This document shows positions 1 to 8,476 of a stretch of DNA of 64,000 nucleotides, piece by piece. This DNA comes from CAYVTV01 sp964454295 (GTDB lineage Bacteria > Bacteroidota > Bacteroidia > Bacteroidales > GCA-2748055), in contig CAYVTV010000001.1 in assembly GCA_964454295.1 (NCBI GenBank), forward strand, positions 3,660 through 67,659, in the 5' to 3' direction. How positions within the stretch are numbered: position 1 is the stretch's first letter; every line of letters starts with the position of its first letter. Both the position numbers and the translations under genes were made by a program. The notes under the pieces were generated by a model, which worked only from the letters and a program-made list of their open reading frames with translations, made no database searches and was not told the DNA's origin.

Positions 1-683
1 TAAACGACAGAGAAAGTGGTCAATTACTTAAAGACTTGGTTGAATTGACAATACCAGGTGTTGACGGATTTATGTACCCAAAATCATATACCGGACAAGA
101 TGTTTACTTTATTGATAAGTTGCTTGATACTATTGAGTATGAAAAGGGTATCCCTGTTGGTACATTTAAACTTATCCCATTAATTGAGACGGCTGCCGCT
201 GTTCTAAATGCACAGGATATCTGCAGGGCATCTAACAGGGTAATTGCCATTGCCTTCGGTTGTGAAGATTTTATCACTGACCTGGAAGGAGTTCACGATG
301 ATGAGCACGATAGTTTATTCACTCCCCGGGCCTTGATTGCAATGGCTGCGAGGGCCAGCAATGTCATTCCCATTGATACAGTCCATATTAATGTTCATGA
401 TCTGGACGATTTAGAGAAGAATTTAATTGTGGCAAAAAAATTAGGTTTTGAAGGTATGTTAGCCTTAAATCCCAAAGAGATTAAATTAATTCATCGATAC
501 TTTTCTCCAAGTAAAAGTGAAGTTAATGAGGCAAAGGAAATGATTCAATTGGCAAGTGAAGCAGAAAAAGAAGGAAGAGGAGTAGCTGTAATCAACAATA
601 AGTTTATTGGACCACCTATAGTACTGGCAGCAAAAAAAACCATTGAAAAACTCCATTTAATTAATAAGAAACACAAAGAATGA
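1..683 (+). CDS. CitE-like / HpcH-HpaI family CoA-ester lyase or aldolase, 5' truncated by window edge
   Basis: The reading frame is open back to the first base (NDRESGQLLKDL precedes the first possible TTG start at 36), so the N-terminus lies outside the window. Family hallmarks are visible: an IPLIET..AVLNAQDI segment with the metal-binding Glu, the FGCEDF.TDL block, and the LGF.G..AL.PKEI..I...FSPS C-terminal block. Family members form a TIM barrel and cleave or form C-C bonds of acyl-CoA or 2-keto acids with Mg2+. The stop overlaps the next start by 4 bp (ATGA), so the two genes are translationally coupled. Its place at the head of a glycan locus suggests it makes an acyl or branched substituent for a sugar; that is inference. 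The substrate cannot be read from the sequence. Confidence 0.8.
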   Translation, partial: NDRESGQLLKDLVELTIPGVDGFMYPKSYTGQDVYFIDKLLDTIEYEKGIPVGTFKLIPLIETAAAVLNAQDICRASNRVIAIAFGCEDFITDLEGVHDDEHDSLFTPRALIAMAARASNVIPIDTVHINVHDLDDLEKNLIVAKKLGFEGMLALNPKEIKLIHRYFSPSKSEVNEAKEMIQLASEAEKEGRGVAVINNKFIGPPIVLAAKKTIEKLHLINKKHKE

Positions 684-1333
684 AGAAACTGATAATATTA
701 GGAGGTAGAGGAATAGGGATGATAGCAGCTTCTGTTGCTAACGACCTCGGAGATTATGAAGTTTTAGGGTTTTTAAACGATTTTGTCCCCATTGGAGATA
801 AGATTGGGAAATTCAAAGGATATAATGTTATAGGTCATTCCTCCGATGTCACCAAATATCTTGAAGATGAAAATGTATGCTTTTTCATTGGTTATGTTGG
901 GATAAAAAGCGAGAAAGAAGTTTTTGAAAAAATCTTAAATTTAGGTATACCAAGCAATAGATTTGCAACTCTCATACACCCAACTGCAATTATTCCTAAA
1001 GGGTTTTGCCAAATAGGAAATGGTGTGCTAATGGCCCCTTTATCGCAGCTTTCACCCGATACGACAATTGAAGATAATTGTATACTATTGCCCAACTCCT
1101 TTCTGGGGCATGATAGCACAATGAAACGCTTTTCGCATATCACATCCAATAGTGTTGTAGGAGGGAATGTAATTATAGGTAAGGCTGCACATATTGGGAC
1201 CAATGCTACTATTAGAGAAAATGTAGTAATCGGGGATTTTTCTTTAGTTGGCTCAGGATCTGTGGTGCTAAACAATGTGCCTGAAAATACAATCGTTGCA
1301 GGTAATCCAGCAAGAATCATAAGGACTAAATAG
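680..1333 (+). CDS. NeuD/PglD-like sugar O- or N-acyltransferase (left-handed beta-helix)
   Basis: 217 aa, the usual length of NeuD/PglD-type acyltransferases. Residues 1-80 form a Rossmann-like sugar-binding half starting with KKLIILGGRGIG. Residues about 95-215 are hexapeptide repeats (HPTAIIPKG, IGNGVLMAP, VVGGNVIIG, IGTNATIRE, VVIGDFSLVG) ending with the family-typical PENTIVAGNPARIIR. Such enzymes transfer an acetyl (or other acyl) group from CoA to a nucleotide sugar or sialic-like sugar in the cytoplasm. The 4-bp overlap with the upstream CoA-ester lyase suggests the two may act in one acyl-modification step. The family call is firm; the sugar and acyl donor are unknown. Confidence 0.85.
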   Translation: MKKLIILGGRGIGMIAASVANDLGDYEVLGFLNDFVPIGDKIGKFKGYNVIGHSSDVTKYLEDENVCFFIGYVGIKSEKEVFEKILNLGIPSNRFATLIHPTAIIPKGFCQIGNGVLMAPLSQLSPDTTIEDNCILLPNSFLGHDSTMKRFSHITSNSVVGGNVIIGKAAHIGTNATIRENVVIGDFSLVGSGSVVLNNVPENTIVAGNPARIIRTK

Positions 1334-1335
1334 TT

Positions 1336-2295
1336 TTGGACAATCTTTTAGTATCAATATGTTGTTTAACCTATAACCACAAAAATTATATTATCCAGGC
1401 ATTAGATAGTTTTTTACAACAAAAAACCAATTTTGAATTCGAAATATTAATACATGATGATGCCTCTAAAGATGGTACTATGGATATAATACGTGAATAC
1501 GAGGTTAAATACCTTAATATTATAAAACCACTTTACGAAAAAGAAAACCAATGGGTAAAAGGTCGAAGAGGCTCAGCAGTTTTTAACTTCCCTCGTGCCC
1601 GCGGCAAATACATCGCTCTCTGCGAAGGCGACGACCACTGGACAGATCCGTTGAAGTTGCAAAAGCAGGTGGATTTTTTGGAATCAAATCGTGATTACGC
1701 TATGGTTGCAACAGACATAATTCTTGTTGATAAAGAGAATAAACTGATACCGCAAAATAATATTGTGTTAACGCAAAGAGCGTTACGCAAACCTGATGTG
1801 AATTTTTTCGATCTTCTTCAGACAAATCTGATAAACACATTGACCGTTTGTGTAAGAACGGATATAATTCAGGAATTAGCGAATGAAGTTGTGAACAGGG
1901 ACCTATGGTTTGTGATAGACAAATGGTTCTGGCTGAATATTGCAATGAAATATAAAATCAGGTTATTTGATGAGAAAACCGCTGCATACAGGATTCATCA
2001 AGATGGCATAAGTCATAATGATGTATATATGTCTAAACGCATTCCCTTAATTCGTTATGATGTGGTGAGAAAGTTCTTTCGTTCCGGGAGTATATCAGGA
2101 TTAGATCATCAAAAACTCTCCATTCTTGCAGACAATTATTTTATTCTCATATTATCAAAATACCTGGGACTTGGCAAAAAAATGTTACTGATAGGAAATT
2201 TTGTGATGTGTCCCAAGCTTTTTCTGATGTTTATTAAGATTACTATTAAACGGGCCTTGAATAAGTTAAAACCTAAGTTTCAAGTCTATTTATAA
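1336..2295 (+). CDS. GT2 family glycosyltransferase
   Basis: 319 aa with a GT-A fold typical of family 2: VSICCLTYNHKNYI at the N-terminus, HDDASKDGT at about 40-47, and the acidic EGDD motif at about 97-100 followed by W-T-D-P-LKLQKQV, a pattern of O-antigen GT2 enzymes. The only sensible start is TTG, 2 bp after the upstream stop; no in-frame ATG lies before the conserved N-terminal strand. It would add one sugar from a nucleotide-sugar donor to the growing glycan at the cytoplasmic membrane. The sugar specificity cannot be read. Confidence 0.88.
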   Translation: MDNLLVSICCLTYNHKNYIIQALDSFLQQKTNFEFEILIHDDASKDGTMDIIREYEVKYLNIIKPLYEKENQWVKGRRGSAVFNFPRARGKYIALCEGDDHWTDPLKLQKQVDFLESNRDYAMVATDIILVDKENKLIPQNNIVLTQRALRKPDVNFFDLLQTNLINTLTVCVRTDIIQELANEVVNRDLWFVIDKWFWLNIAMKYKIRLFDEKTAAYRIHQDGISHNDVYMSKRIPLIRYDVVRKFFRSGSISGLDHQKLSILADNYFILILSKYLGLGKKMLLIGNFVMCPKLFLMFIKITIKRALNKLKPKFQVYL

Positions 2296-2296
2296 T

Positions 2297-3229
2297 ATGG
2301 TTGCAGTAATTACAATTAACTACCATTTACATAATCACACCATACCTTGCGTACATTCCGTATTAAATTCCGATTTCCCTGATCTGAAGGTCTTCTTAAT
2401 TGATAATGGTTCTGCAGAGGAAGATATTAATGCAATAATAAGAGAATTTTCAGTTCACCTAAAGGTTACTCTTTTAAGGCTTGAAAAAAACAAGGGGTAT
2501 GTAGGAGGGGTTAATTATGGACTGGAAATGGCGGGTAAAGAGAACCCTGATTATTATATGATCATGAATAACGATACAATAATTGATAAATCGGCAATTA
2601 CGATGCTTGTAGATACGGCAAAAAAGCATAATGATCATGCTATTGTATCAGGGAAAGTATACTATTATGATCAGCCTGATATATTGCAACATACCGGTGT
2701 AATTTTTTCTGACCACAGGTACCTGAAAACAACTTATCCTGGTAAAAATGAAAAAGATATCGGACAATGTGATGTAGAAAAAGAAAGAGATTCCCTGGAT
2801 GATGTTTTCTGGCTGATACCGGCACAAATTGTGAAAGATGTAGGATCATACAGCAATTATTTTTATTTGTATGCAGAACAGGGTGATTATGCACAGAGGG
2901 CGCGACGCATGGGGTATAAACTTATATACACACCTAATGCAAAACTCTGGCATAAAGAGAGCATGACGGCCGGAGGAGGCAATACCAGGGCGCTTCCTAT
3001 TTGTTATTGGCGCGGCCAGGGAATGTTTATTTTTCAATATCGTAATCTTGAAAGGAAATACTTTTATCGGTTTATGATCATTAATTTTATGAAATATATA
3101 ATCAAATCACTTTTTTATAGAGGGAATGAACGTAAGTGCACATTTGCTACTCTACGTGGCTATTTTTACGGTTTTACATGGATGTTCCATAAAAAACCGA
3201 ATAATGGGTATAACCCGTATCTGAAATAA
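2297..3229 (+). CDS. GT2 family glycosyltransferase (rhamnosyltransferase-like)
   Basis: 310 aa. The N-terminus has the short GT2 pattern VAVITINYH, then FLIDNGS at about 34-40, NKGYVGGVNYG at about 65-75 and the metal-binding MNND at about 90-93. The NKGYVGG/N..NYG signature is shared with rhamnosyltransferase-like GT2 proteins. A conserved W-H-K-E-S-M-T block lies near residue 220. The ATG follows the upstream stop after 1 bp, so it is part of the same transcript. The acceptor and donor are unknown. Confidence 0.88.
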   Translation: MVAVITINYHLHNHTIPCVHSVLNSDFPDLKVFLIDNGSAEEDINAIIREFSVHLKVTLLRLEKNKGYVGGVNYGLEMAGKENPDYYMIMNNDTIIDKSAITMLVDTAKKHNDHAIVSGKVYYYDQPDILQHTGVIFSDHRYLKTTYPGKNEKDIGQCDVEKERDSLDDVFWLIPAQIVKDVGSYSNYFYLYAEQGDYAQRARRMGYKLIYTPNAKLWHKESMTAGGGNTRALPICYWRGQGMFIFQYRNLERKYFYRFMIINFMKYIIKSLFYRGNERKCTFATLRGYFYGFTWMFHKKPNNGYNPYLK

Positions 3230-3346
3230 ATGCGATTAAACATACTTATTTTTTCTAGCAAGAATGAAAAACAAATAAGCCCAGTTGATTTTAAGATACA
3301 AATCTCTATATTAAACAAAATTGCTGAATACTTTCAATTATTTTAA
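3230..3346 (+). CDS. 38-aa small ORF filling the gap between two glycan genes (real small gene or remnant)
   Basis: An ATG directly follows the stop of the upstream glycosyltransferase, and the TAA overlaps the next gene's ATG by one base (TAATG). The 38-residue product starts MRLNILIFSSKNEKQ. It exactly occupies the gap and would couple translation of the two large genes. No family is recognised. It may be the surviving start of a decayed glycosyltransferase, because MRLNILIFS resembles many GT N-termini, or it may be chance. The perfect abutment on both sides is the main support. Confidence 0.35.
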   Translation: MRLNILIFSSKNEKQISPVDFKIQISILNKIAEYFQLF

Positions 3347-4836
3347 TGCTCCCTTTTCATTATAATAGTTCTTCATACAAAAGATACATATTCGTGTCCC
3401 TTTTTCGGATTGTTGGTATAATCCTCCTGGGGTCAGTTATGGTATATGGTTTGAATACCCAGCTTTCAAGGTCTGCATTTTATGTTTTTATACTTCTTTT
3501 CTTTTATTATACAAAAGATAATATTACAGGTATTGCTGTTTTATTTATTTTAGCATTACATCCCTGGGGCCTTTTTTATTACAAGCCTTATGATTGGATA
3601 TTTTCACTTACTAATACTGTGGGAGTAAGTTTTAAAAGTATGATCGGCGTGGTGATTTTATTAAAGTTTTTTATTTATAAATCATGGAAGAAAAATTTTA
3701 TAAGGGATGCATTCCTTACATATTACAAGATCTTTGGTTTTTATGTGGGTTTTCTGATATTATGGGGACTAATTTTCGGATATTCTGCGGCTTCATTTTT
3801 TAGTTTAATTCATAGTTTACCTGCCCTGGTTTTATTCTTAGTTATATCCCGGGTATTTGATCCAAAAGCTCTATATTTATTTAACAGAATTATTTTTATT
3901 TTTACCTTAATTCATACATTTATTTCCATAGTGGATATTATTTCCGCAGGAAAAATAACCGAACTATTATTTTTTAACAGGCTGGCTTCAACAGGTGCTG
4001 TATGGGATGAAGAATTAATCCGTTTGCTAGGAGGAATAACTTTTGCTTTATATTCTTTTATTACAGGGCTCTATTATCTTGCAAGCAGGAAAGCACAATT
4101 TTCAACTTGGTTTTTATGGCTGGTTGTTTTAACCTCCTGGTTTTATATTCTGAATAGCGCAACAAGGGGATGGATGATTGCTTCAATTATTATGACAGGT
4201 TTTTTCATCCTTTACTATTCCAGAAGATTATTATTTGGAAAGAAAAACTTAATAATTGCGTTTATAATTATAGCGTTGGGTATTTATTTTACGCCAGGGT
4301 TAATAAAAAAAAATGTTAATGTTGCTTTCGATCGTTTTGAAACTGTTGAATTTATTCTGGAAGGGGATATGACTGCTGGAGAAACAGCCAGACGCTGGGA
4401 TGAGAGGGGGCCGCGGGTATTAACCAGGTTTATGGAAAGTCCTGTATTTGGTTTTGGATATAGTAAAGTTTCAATGGAATACTATGACGGGCATGTAGGC
4501 AATCATCTTCTGCTATTAATGGGTGGAGTGGTAGGACTAGCTATTGTTTGGCTGATTGTTTTATCCCTCATTATTAAGATTTTTTTACTGGAAATAAAAA
4601 ATAAAGGATATACCGGAATTTTTGTTTTTGGAATGGGATTAATTGCCATTATGATCATTCACTCTACAAGCAGAGTTATGATTTCATTCATAATGCCATT
4701 TGATTCCGCATTTCTTCTGGCTTTAATATTTAACCAAATTAATGCTCATATACAGGAAGTGAATTATAATAACTTCTATGAGATTAACAATAATTTAAAT
4801 GAAATTAAAGAAAATCCTTCGTTACATACTTCCTAA
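3346..4836 (+). CDS. O-antigen polymerase/ligase-like multi-spanning membrane protein
   Basis: 496 aa and strongly hydrophobic, with about 10-12 predicted membrane segments. A soluble loop lies at about residues 325-370 (RFETVEFILEGDMTAGE...RRWDERGPR) between late helices. The short G-F-G-Y...G-H-V-G-N-H-LLLL-GG segment at about 375-395 fits the Wzy_C/WaaL-type large periplasmic loop with its conserved His. Such proteins polymerise repeat units or ligate glycan to an acceptor on the periplasmic face. It starts one base inside the previous stop and overlaps the next gene by 38 bp. Polymerase and ligase cannot be told apart by eye. Confidence 0.75.
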   Translation: MLPFHYNSSSYKRYIFVSLFRIVGIILLGSVMVYGLNTQLSRSAFYVFILLFFYYTKDNITGIAVLFILALHPWGLFYYKPYDWIFSLTNTVGVSFKSMIGVVILLKFFIYKSWKKNFIRDAFLTYYKIFGFYVGFLILWGLIFGYSAASFFSLIHSLPALVLFLVISRVFDPKALYLFNRIIFIFTLIHTFISIVDIISAGKITELLFFNRLASTGAVWDEELIRLLGGITFALYSFITGLYYLASRKAQFSTWFLWLVVLTSWFYILNSATRGWMIASIIMTGFFILYYSRRLLFGKKNLIIAFIIIALGIYFTPGLIKKNVNVAFDRFETVEFILEGDMTAGETARRWDERGPRVLTRFMESPVFGFGYSKVSMEYYDGHVGNHLLLLMGGVVGLAIVWLIVLSLIIKIFLLEIKNKGYTGIFVFGMGLIAIMIIHSTSRVMISFIMPFDSAFLLALIFNQINAHIQEVNYNNFYEINNNLNEIKENPSLHTS

Positions 4837-5449
4837 AAAAGCGAGAACTTTTCTATCGCACATAATTCCCAGATTTTATATAGTAAATACATACCTGTTG
4901 TCAAATCCCGGGCTAATTGAAAATTTACATCTGATAAATAAAAAATATAGAATAAAAACAGTCAGTTGGCAGGATGAAGAGAAGCTTAAAAAAGCACATT
5001 TATTTCGTGGTCCGGATTCTTATAAAAGCAAAATTCCTGCCAGATTGAATTCGGAAGAATGGACAGGATTGGCTATATTCGATAAAACCAATGGAGACAT
5101 AGCTTACCTTGCCTGGATTATTAATAAGAGTATTCCTTATTTTGAGGAGTTTGGAATATATCTTAAAGACGGTCAGTTTTTATTAAAGGATGGTTACTGT
5201 ATTCCTGCTTATCGTCATAAGGGACTGCATACCCGGATGGAACAGGAAAGAATAAATTATTGTGTCAGACAGGGAGCTAAAGATATATTTATCCAGATTC
5301 ATAATTCCAATATTAAAGGCGTGGCTTCTGTATTGGCAAACGAATATTTATTATACAGCAAAAATTATGTACTGCAGTGGCATGTATTTAATGTGTACAG
5401 GAATTTGTCTTCTTTTTTAAAAAATCCTTTTAAAAAAATTGTAAAATAA
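4799..5449 (+). CDS. GNAT-like acyltransferase, glycan locus
   Basis: 216 aa. Residues about 95-185 have a GNAT layout: a beta strand (GDIAYLAWII), then a strand ending in GYCIPAYRHKGLHTRM, where RHKGLH resembles the acyl-CoA pyrophosphate-binding loop, then a helix and NSNIKGVAS.L. The basic N-terminus (MKLKKILRYILPKKAR) may lie against the membrane. The start lies 38 bp inside the end of the upstream gene, a strong sign of coupling. It probably acylates a sugar or peptide of the locus; the substrate is unknown. Family confidence is moderate because the glycine motif is degenerate. Confidence 0.6.
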   Translation: MKLKKILRYILPKKARTFLSHIIPRFYIVNTYLLSNPGLIENLHLINKKYRIKTVSWQDEEKLKKAHLFRGPDSYKSKIPARLNSEEWTGLAIFDKTNGDIAYLAWIINKSIPYFEEFGIYLKDGQFLLKDGYCIPAYRHKGLHTRMEQERINYCVRQGAKDIFIQIHNSNIKGVASVLANEYLLYSKNYVLQWHVFNVYRNLSSFLKNPFKKIVK

Positions 5450-5479
5450 GGTTCATTGTTTTGTTAAGTTGAGTAATAA

Positions 5480-6535
5480 ATGATATCAAATATCAAGTAT
5501 ATTGAATTATCAGGACAAGATGAAGAAAGATGGAATAGATTATTGGTCAGGTCTTTAAATGCTTCCTACAGGGCAAGCATGAGGTATGAATATTCGAAAG
5601 AACTTAATAACAGAGATCTTACTTCTTTCATTTTTATTAAAAATGGGAAAGATTTTGCCGGTGTACATTATTCTATAAAAAAGTCTATTTATGATTTAAT
5701 TAAAATTGGAGATGTTCTATCTGGAATAATATTTACTGAAAAACCGGATTCTGACCTGTTATCATATATCCTGGATCACTTCATTTCCTGGGGTAAAAAA
5801 AATAAAGTATCATATTTGCGTTTTTCTCCGTGGCTTCCTGCTTTTATTGGAGATAATGTTACTTATTATCAGGAATTATTTAACAAGATATTTTATAATA
5901 ATGGGTTTCACGAAATTAAACCTGGCAGTAATACATACTGGATAAATCTGGAATTAAGTGAAGCTGAACTACTGAAAAATATGAAACGACAAACCAGGTA
6001 TGATATACGACAAGGGATAAAATCAAAAATAAAAATTGAATCTATTGATAGCCCTGATAAAAATGTAATTAATCAATTCTGGAAATTATATAATGCATTA
6101 GGAGAAAAGAAACGATTTAATATTTTAACAGAAAAAATATTTAAATCCCAGGTATATTATTTATTAAAAAATGGTTTTGCCAGCTTATTTGTTGCATTCT
6201 ATGAAAATGAAATTATCAACATGGCAATGACAAGTAAAATTGGGATTGCTTCCTATATGTATGGTGCTATAAACCCTGATTTTAAAAGAATAGAGGGATG
6301 TCCTGCCCCTGGTCATCTTACTCAATGGGAGATGATGGTACACATGAAAAATATTGGATTAAAAACATATGATCTTGGCTTTTGTCCCGGCCCTATTCCT
6401 GTCAATGAACATCCGGAATATAAAATTTGGAGATTTAAATATGGTTTTGGAGGAAAACATGTTCAGTACTTACCTACCTATGGAAAAATATTACATCCTG
6501 TAATAGGAAGATTATTTCAATGTTGGAAATATTAA
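5480..6535 (+). CDS. FemAB-like aminoacyltransferase / GNAT superfamily protein
   Basis: 351 aa, near the FemAB/FemX length. It shows the family layout of two GNAT-like halves, with the linking block MKRQTRYDIRQGIK at about 170-183 (compare the K..R..IR.A...G block of Fem proteins). The C-terminal half contains YGAINPDFKRI and the W-E-M...G...YDLGF segment. Family members use aminoacyl-tRNA or a related donor to add amino acids to a lipid- or sugar-linked acceptor. A second FemAB-like gene lies at 13484. In a glycan locus this suggests amino-acid decoration of the polysaccharide; that is inference. Confidence 0.72.
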   Translation: MISNIKYIELSGQDEERWNRLLVRSLNASYRASMRYEYSKELNNRDLTSFIFIKNGKDFAGVHYSIKKSIYDLIKIGDVLSGIIFTEKPDSDLLSYILDHFISWGKKNKVSYLRFSPWLPAFIGDNVTYYQELFNKIFYNNGFHEIKPGSNTYWINLELSEAELLKNMKRQTRYDIRQGIKSKIKIESIDSPDKNVINQFWKLYNALGEKKRFNILTEKIFKSQVYYLLKNGFASLFVAFYENEIINMAMTSKIGIASYMYGAINPDFKRIEGCPAPGHLTQWEMMVHMKNIGLKTYDLGFCPGPIPVNEHPEYKIWRFKYGFGGKHVQYLPTYGKILHPVIGRLFQCWKY

Positions 6536-6593
6536 AATATTAATTTCAGCAATCAGATCTGACATTTAGAGACTGGAGGAATTACAATAAAAA

Positions 6594-7409
6594 ATGAATA
6601 TTTATATAAGAATATATTTTAAGCTGTATTATTTACTTGCCAATTTTATTTTGACTAAAGAATCAGTGATTTTACCTCCTGGTTATCTTGATAAGAAAAA
6701 CATTTTCATTTATTTTGATTATGAAAGAGAATTTGGCGGCAATAATATCTTTATTTCAGATAAAGATATTATTTACATACTGGATATACTCGACCAATAC
6801 AATATTAAAACCACCTGGTTTACTATAGGTAAAATATTTGAACATTATCCTGAAACTATAAAAGAAATAATTAAGCGGGGTCATGAGGTTGGTTCACATA
6901 GTTATATGCATCGTGCTCCTGTAAAAACATTAAATTACCAGGTAAGAAGAGACTTTGAAGATTTTAAAAAAGTATCTGAAAAATACGTTAATGTAAAAGG
7001 ATTTCATTCACCTAACGGAAAGTGGGACCTCTCCATGTTAAAACACTTAAAGAGACAAGGTTTTCTTTATGACGTTATATATCAACGTAATGATGAAAAT
7101 GAGAATATTTCTTTTATTGGATTATGGTGTAAGAAATGGTTGTTAAGGTTCTATACACTGGGTGATGATTGGGCACTATTATATAGGGATAATTTGAATA
7201 AAGAAGAAGCATTCGATCATTTTTTAAGTTTATACAGTAAGTTAAAACCTGGTAAATTACGCGGTATTGGGTTTCATCCCTGGGTACTTTTTACAAATGA
7301 CAGTATTTTAGAGGGATTCAAAATGTTCCTGCAATATTTAAGCCAGCAAAATAGTATAAACATACATAGAGCTGAATTTTATGCAATTATGTGTTTAAAG
7401 GAAAGGTAA
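6594..7409 (+). CDS. Polysaccharide deacetylase (NodB-like)
   Basis: 271 aa. A NodB-type fold is visible: motif 1 appears as IYFDYE (Asp at about 42, the D-x-E variant instead of T-F-D-D-G), and motif 2 as GSHSYMH with the two metal-binding His at about 102 and 106. RGHEVGSH and later GIGFHPW complete the pattern. The enzyme would de-N-acetylate hexosamines in the exported glycan. The first 28 residues are hydrophobic/basic and could be an uncleaved anchor. It sits about 60 bp after the FemAB-like gene and 24 bp before the next glycosyltransferase. Free amines produced here could be acceptors for the FemAB-like enzymes (inference). Confidence 0.82.
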   Translation: MNIYIRIYFKLYYLLANFILTKESVILPPGYLDKKNIFIYFDYEREFGGNNIFISDKDIIYILDILDQYNIKTTWFTIGKIFEHYPETIKEIIKRGHEVGSHSYMHRAPVKTLNYQVRRDFEDFKKVSEKYVNVKGFHSPNGKWDLSMLKHLKRQGFLYDVIYQRNDENENISFIGLWCKKWLLRFYTLGDDWALLYRDNLNKEEAFDHFLSLYSKLKPGKLRGIGFHPWVLFTNDSILEGFKMFLQYLSQQNSINIHRAEFYAIMCLKER

Positions 7410-7432
7410 CTGCTAATTCCTTAACTTAATAA

Positions 7433-8392
7433 ATGATTTCATTTATAATAATAGGCTTAAATGAAGGATGGAAGCTGGAGTTATGCTTTAATAGTGTACA
7501 AAAGACCATAAAACAAAATTCATATATTAAGTCAGAAGTAATTTATGTTGATTCAAATTCAACGGACAATAGTATTGAAATCGCAAAAAAATTTAGTTCA
7601 ATAAAAATATATAAATTAACTGGAGATTGTAATGCTGCCATTGCAAGAAATTTAGGTGCAAGTAAAGCAACCGGAGATATATTATTTTTTATTGATGGTG
7701 ATATGGAGATTGAAACCGATTTTCTCAAAAATGTTATTAATCAAAATGGCAAGCTGTGTTATGAGTTTATAGGTGGATATTACATAGGGAATTATTATAA
7801 TGATTATTGGGAAATAACTTATTCCAGACAATTCCCTCCTGCAACGAGAATGAAAGCAGATTTTTTTGAAGCATTTACCGGAGGATTATTTATTGTTTCA
7901 AAAGAAAAATGGGACTTGGTGGGGGGTATGAAGAACTACATGTATGGGGGAGAAGATCCAGATTTTGCATTAAGACTTGCAGATGAGGGTATTTACAAAT
8001 TGTGGATTAACAAGCTTATGGCTGTTCATCATACTTTAAAAGATATCCATAATTCCAGTTATACATATTTTATTAAAAAAAGAAGCTTAAGTGGAAGAAT
8101 TTTGCTATACCGTGAGAATTTCTTTTCAAAGCATGGTTTCAGACGGATGATACGAAATGAATATATGTCATTATTTTTGTTCATAACCATTATATTAGCA
8201 GGGTATGATTGCTTAATATTTTTATTTGCATTAGGTGTATATTTTTTTGGATTATTAATGAGAACAATAAGAAAATATAGACAAATTATCAGGATCCCTC
8301 TTATGATTTTTAAAGATATTGTTTTTATATCAGGTTTTTTTACTTATTGGCCTAATAAAAAACTTGAAATCACTTATGAAGAAATAGAATAA
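7433..8392 (+). CDS. GT2 family glycosyltransferase with C-terminal membrane segments
   Basis: 319 aa. GT-A motifs: SFIIIGLNEG at the N-terminus, VDSNSTDNS at about 39-47, ARNLGA...GD at about 71-82 and the metal-binding FIDGD at about 86-90. A GGEDPDFALRL block near residue 180 is typical of the catalytic/acceptor region. Two hydrophobic stretches at about 240-285 suggest membrane anchoring. It belongs to the same AT-rich transcript as its neighbours. Sugar specificity is unknown. Confidence 0.87.
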   Translation: MISFIIIGLNEGWKLELCFNSVQKTIKQNSYIKSEVIYVDSNSTDNSIEIAKKFSSIKIYKLTGDCNAAIARNLGASKATGDILFFIDGDMEIETDFLKNVINQNGKLCYEFIGGYYIGNYYNDYWEITYSRQFPPATRMKADFFEAFTGGLFIVSKEKWDLVGGMKNYMYGGEDPDFALRLADEGIYKLWINKLMAVHHTLKDIHNSSYTYFIKKRSLSGRILLYRENFFSKHGFRRMIRNEYMSLFLFITIILAGYDCLIFLFALGVYFFGLLMRTIRKYRQIIRIPLMIFKDIVFISGFFTYWPNKKLEITYEEIE

Positions 8393-8405
8393 TGATTAAC
8401 CTAAT

Positions 8406-8424
8406 AATTCATGATTCATGAATT
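8406..8424. promoter_or_regulatory. 19-bp near-perfect palindrome upstream of the CapA-like gene
   Basis: AATTCATGATTCATGAATT has two 9-bp arms around a single central base. It lies in the 84-bp gap between the GT2 gene and the CapA-like gene, about 53 bp before the latter's ATG. Its symmetry and size fit a dimeric repressor operator, but no -7 element is clear beside it. Confidence 0.35.
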
Positions 8425-8476
8425 GAAAAAATAAAATTTATCTATTAATTCAAGATGCTTTAAGTTAAAAAAACAA

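Noticed and set aside
892..1320. 142-codon - strand frame opposite the NeuD-like gene
   Set aside because: It lies fully within a well-recognised + strand gene and has no recognisable family.
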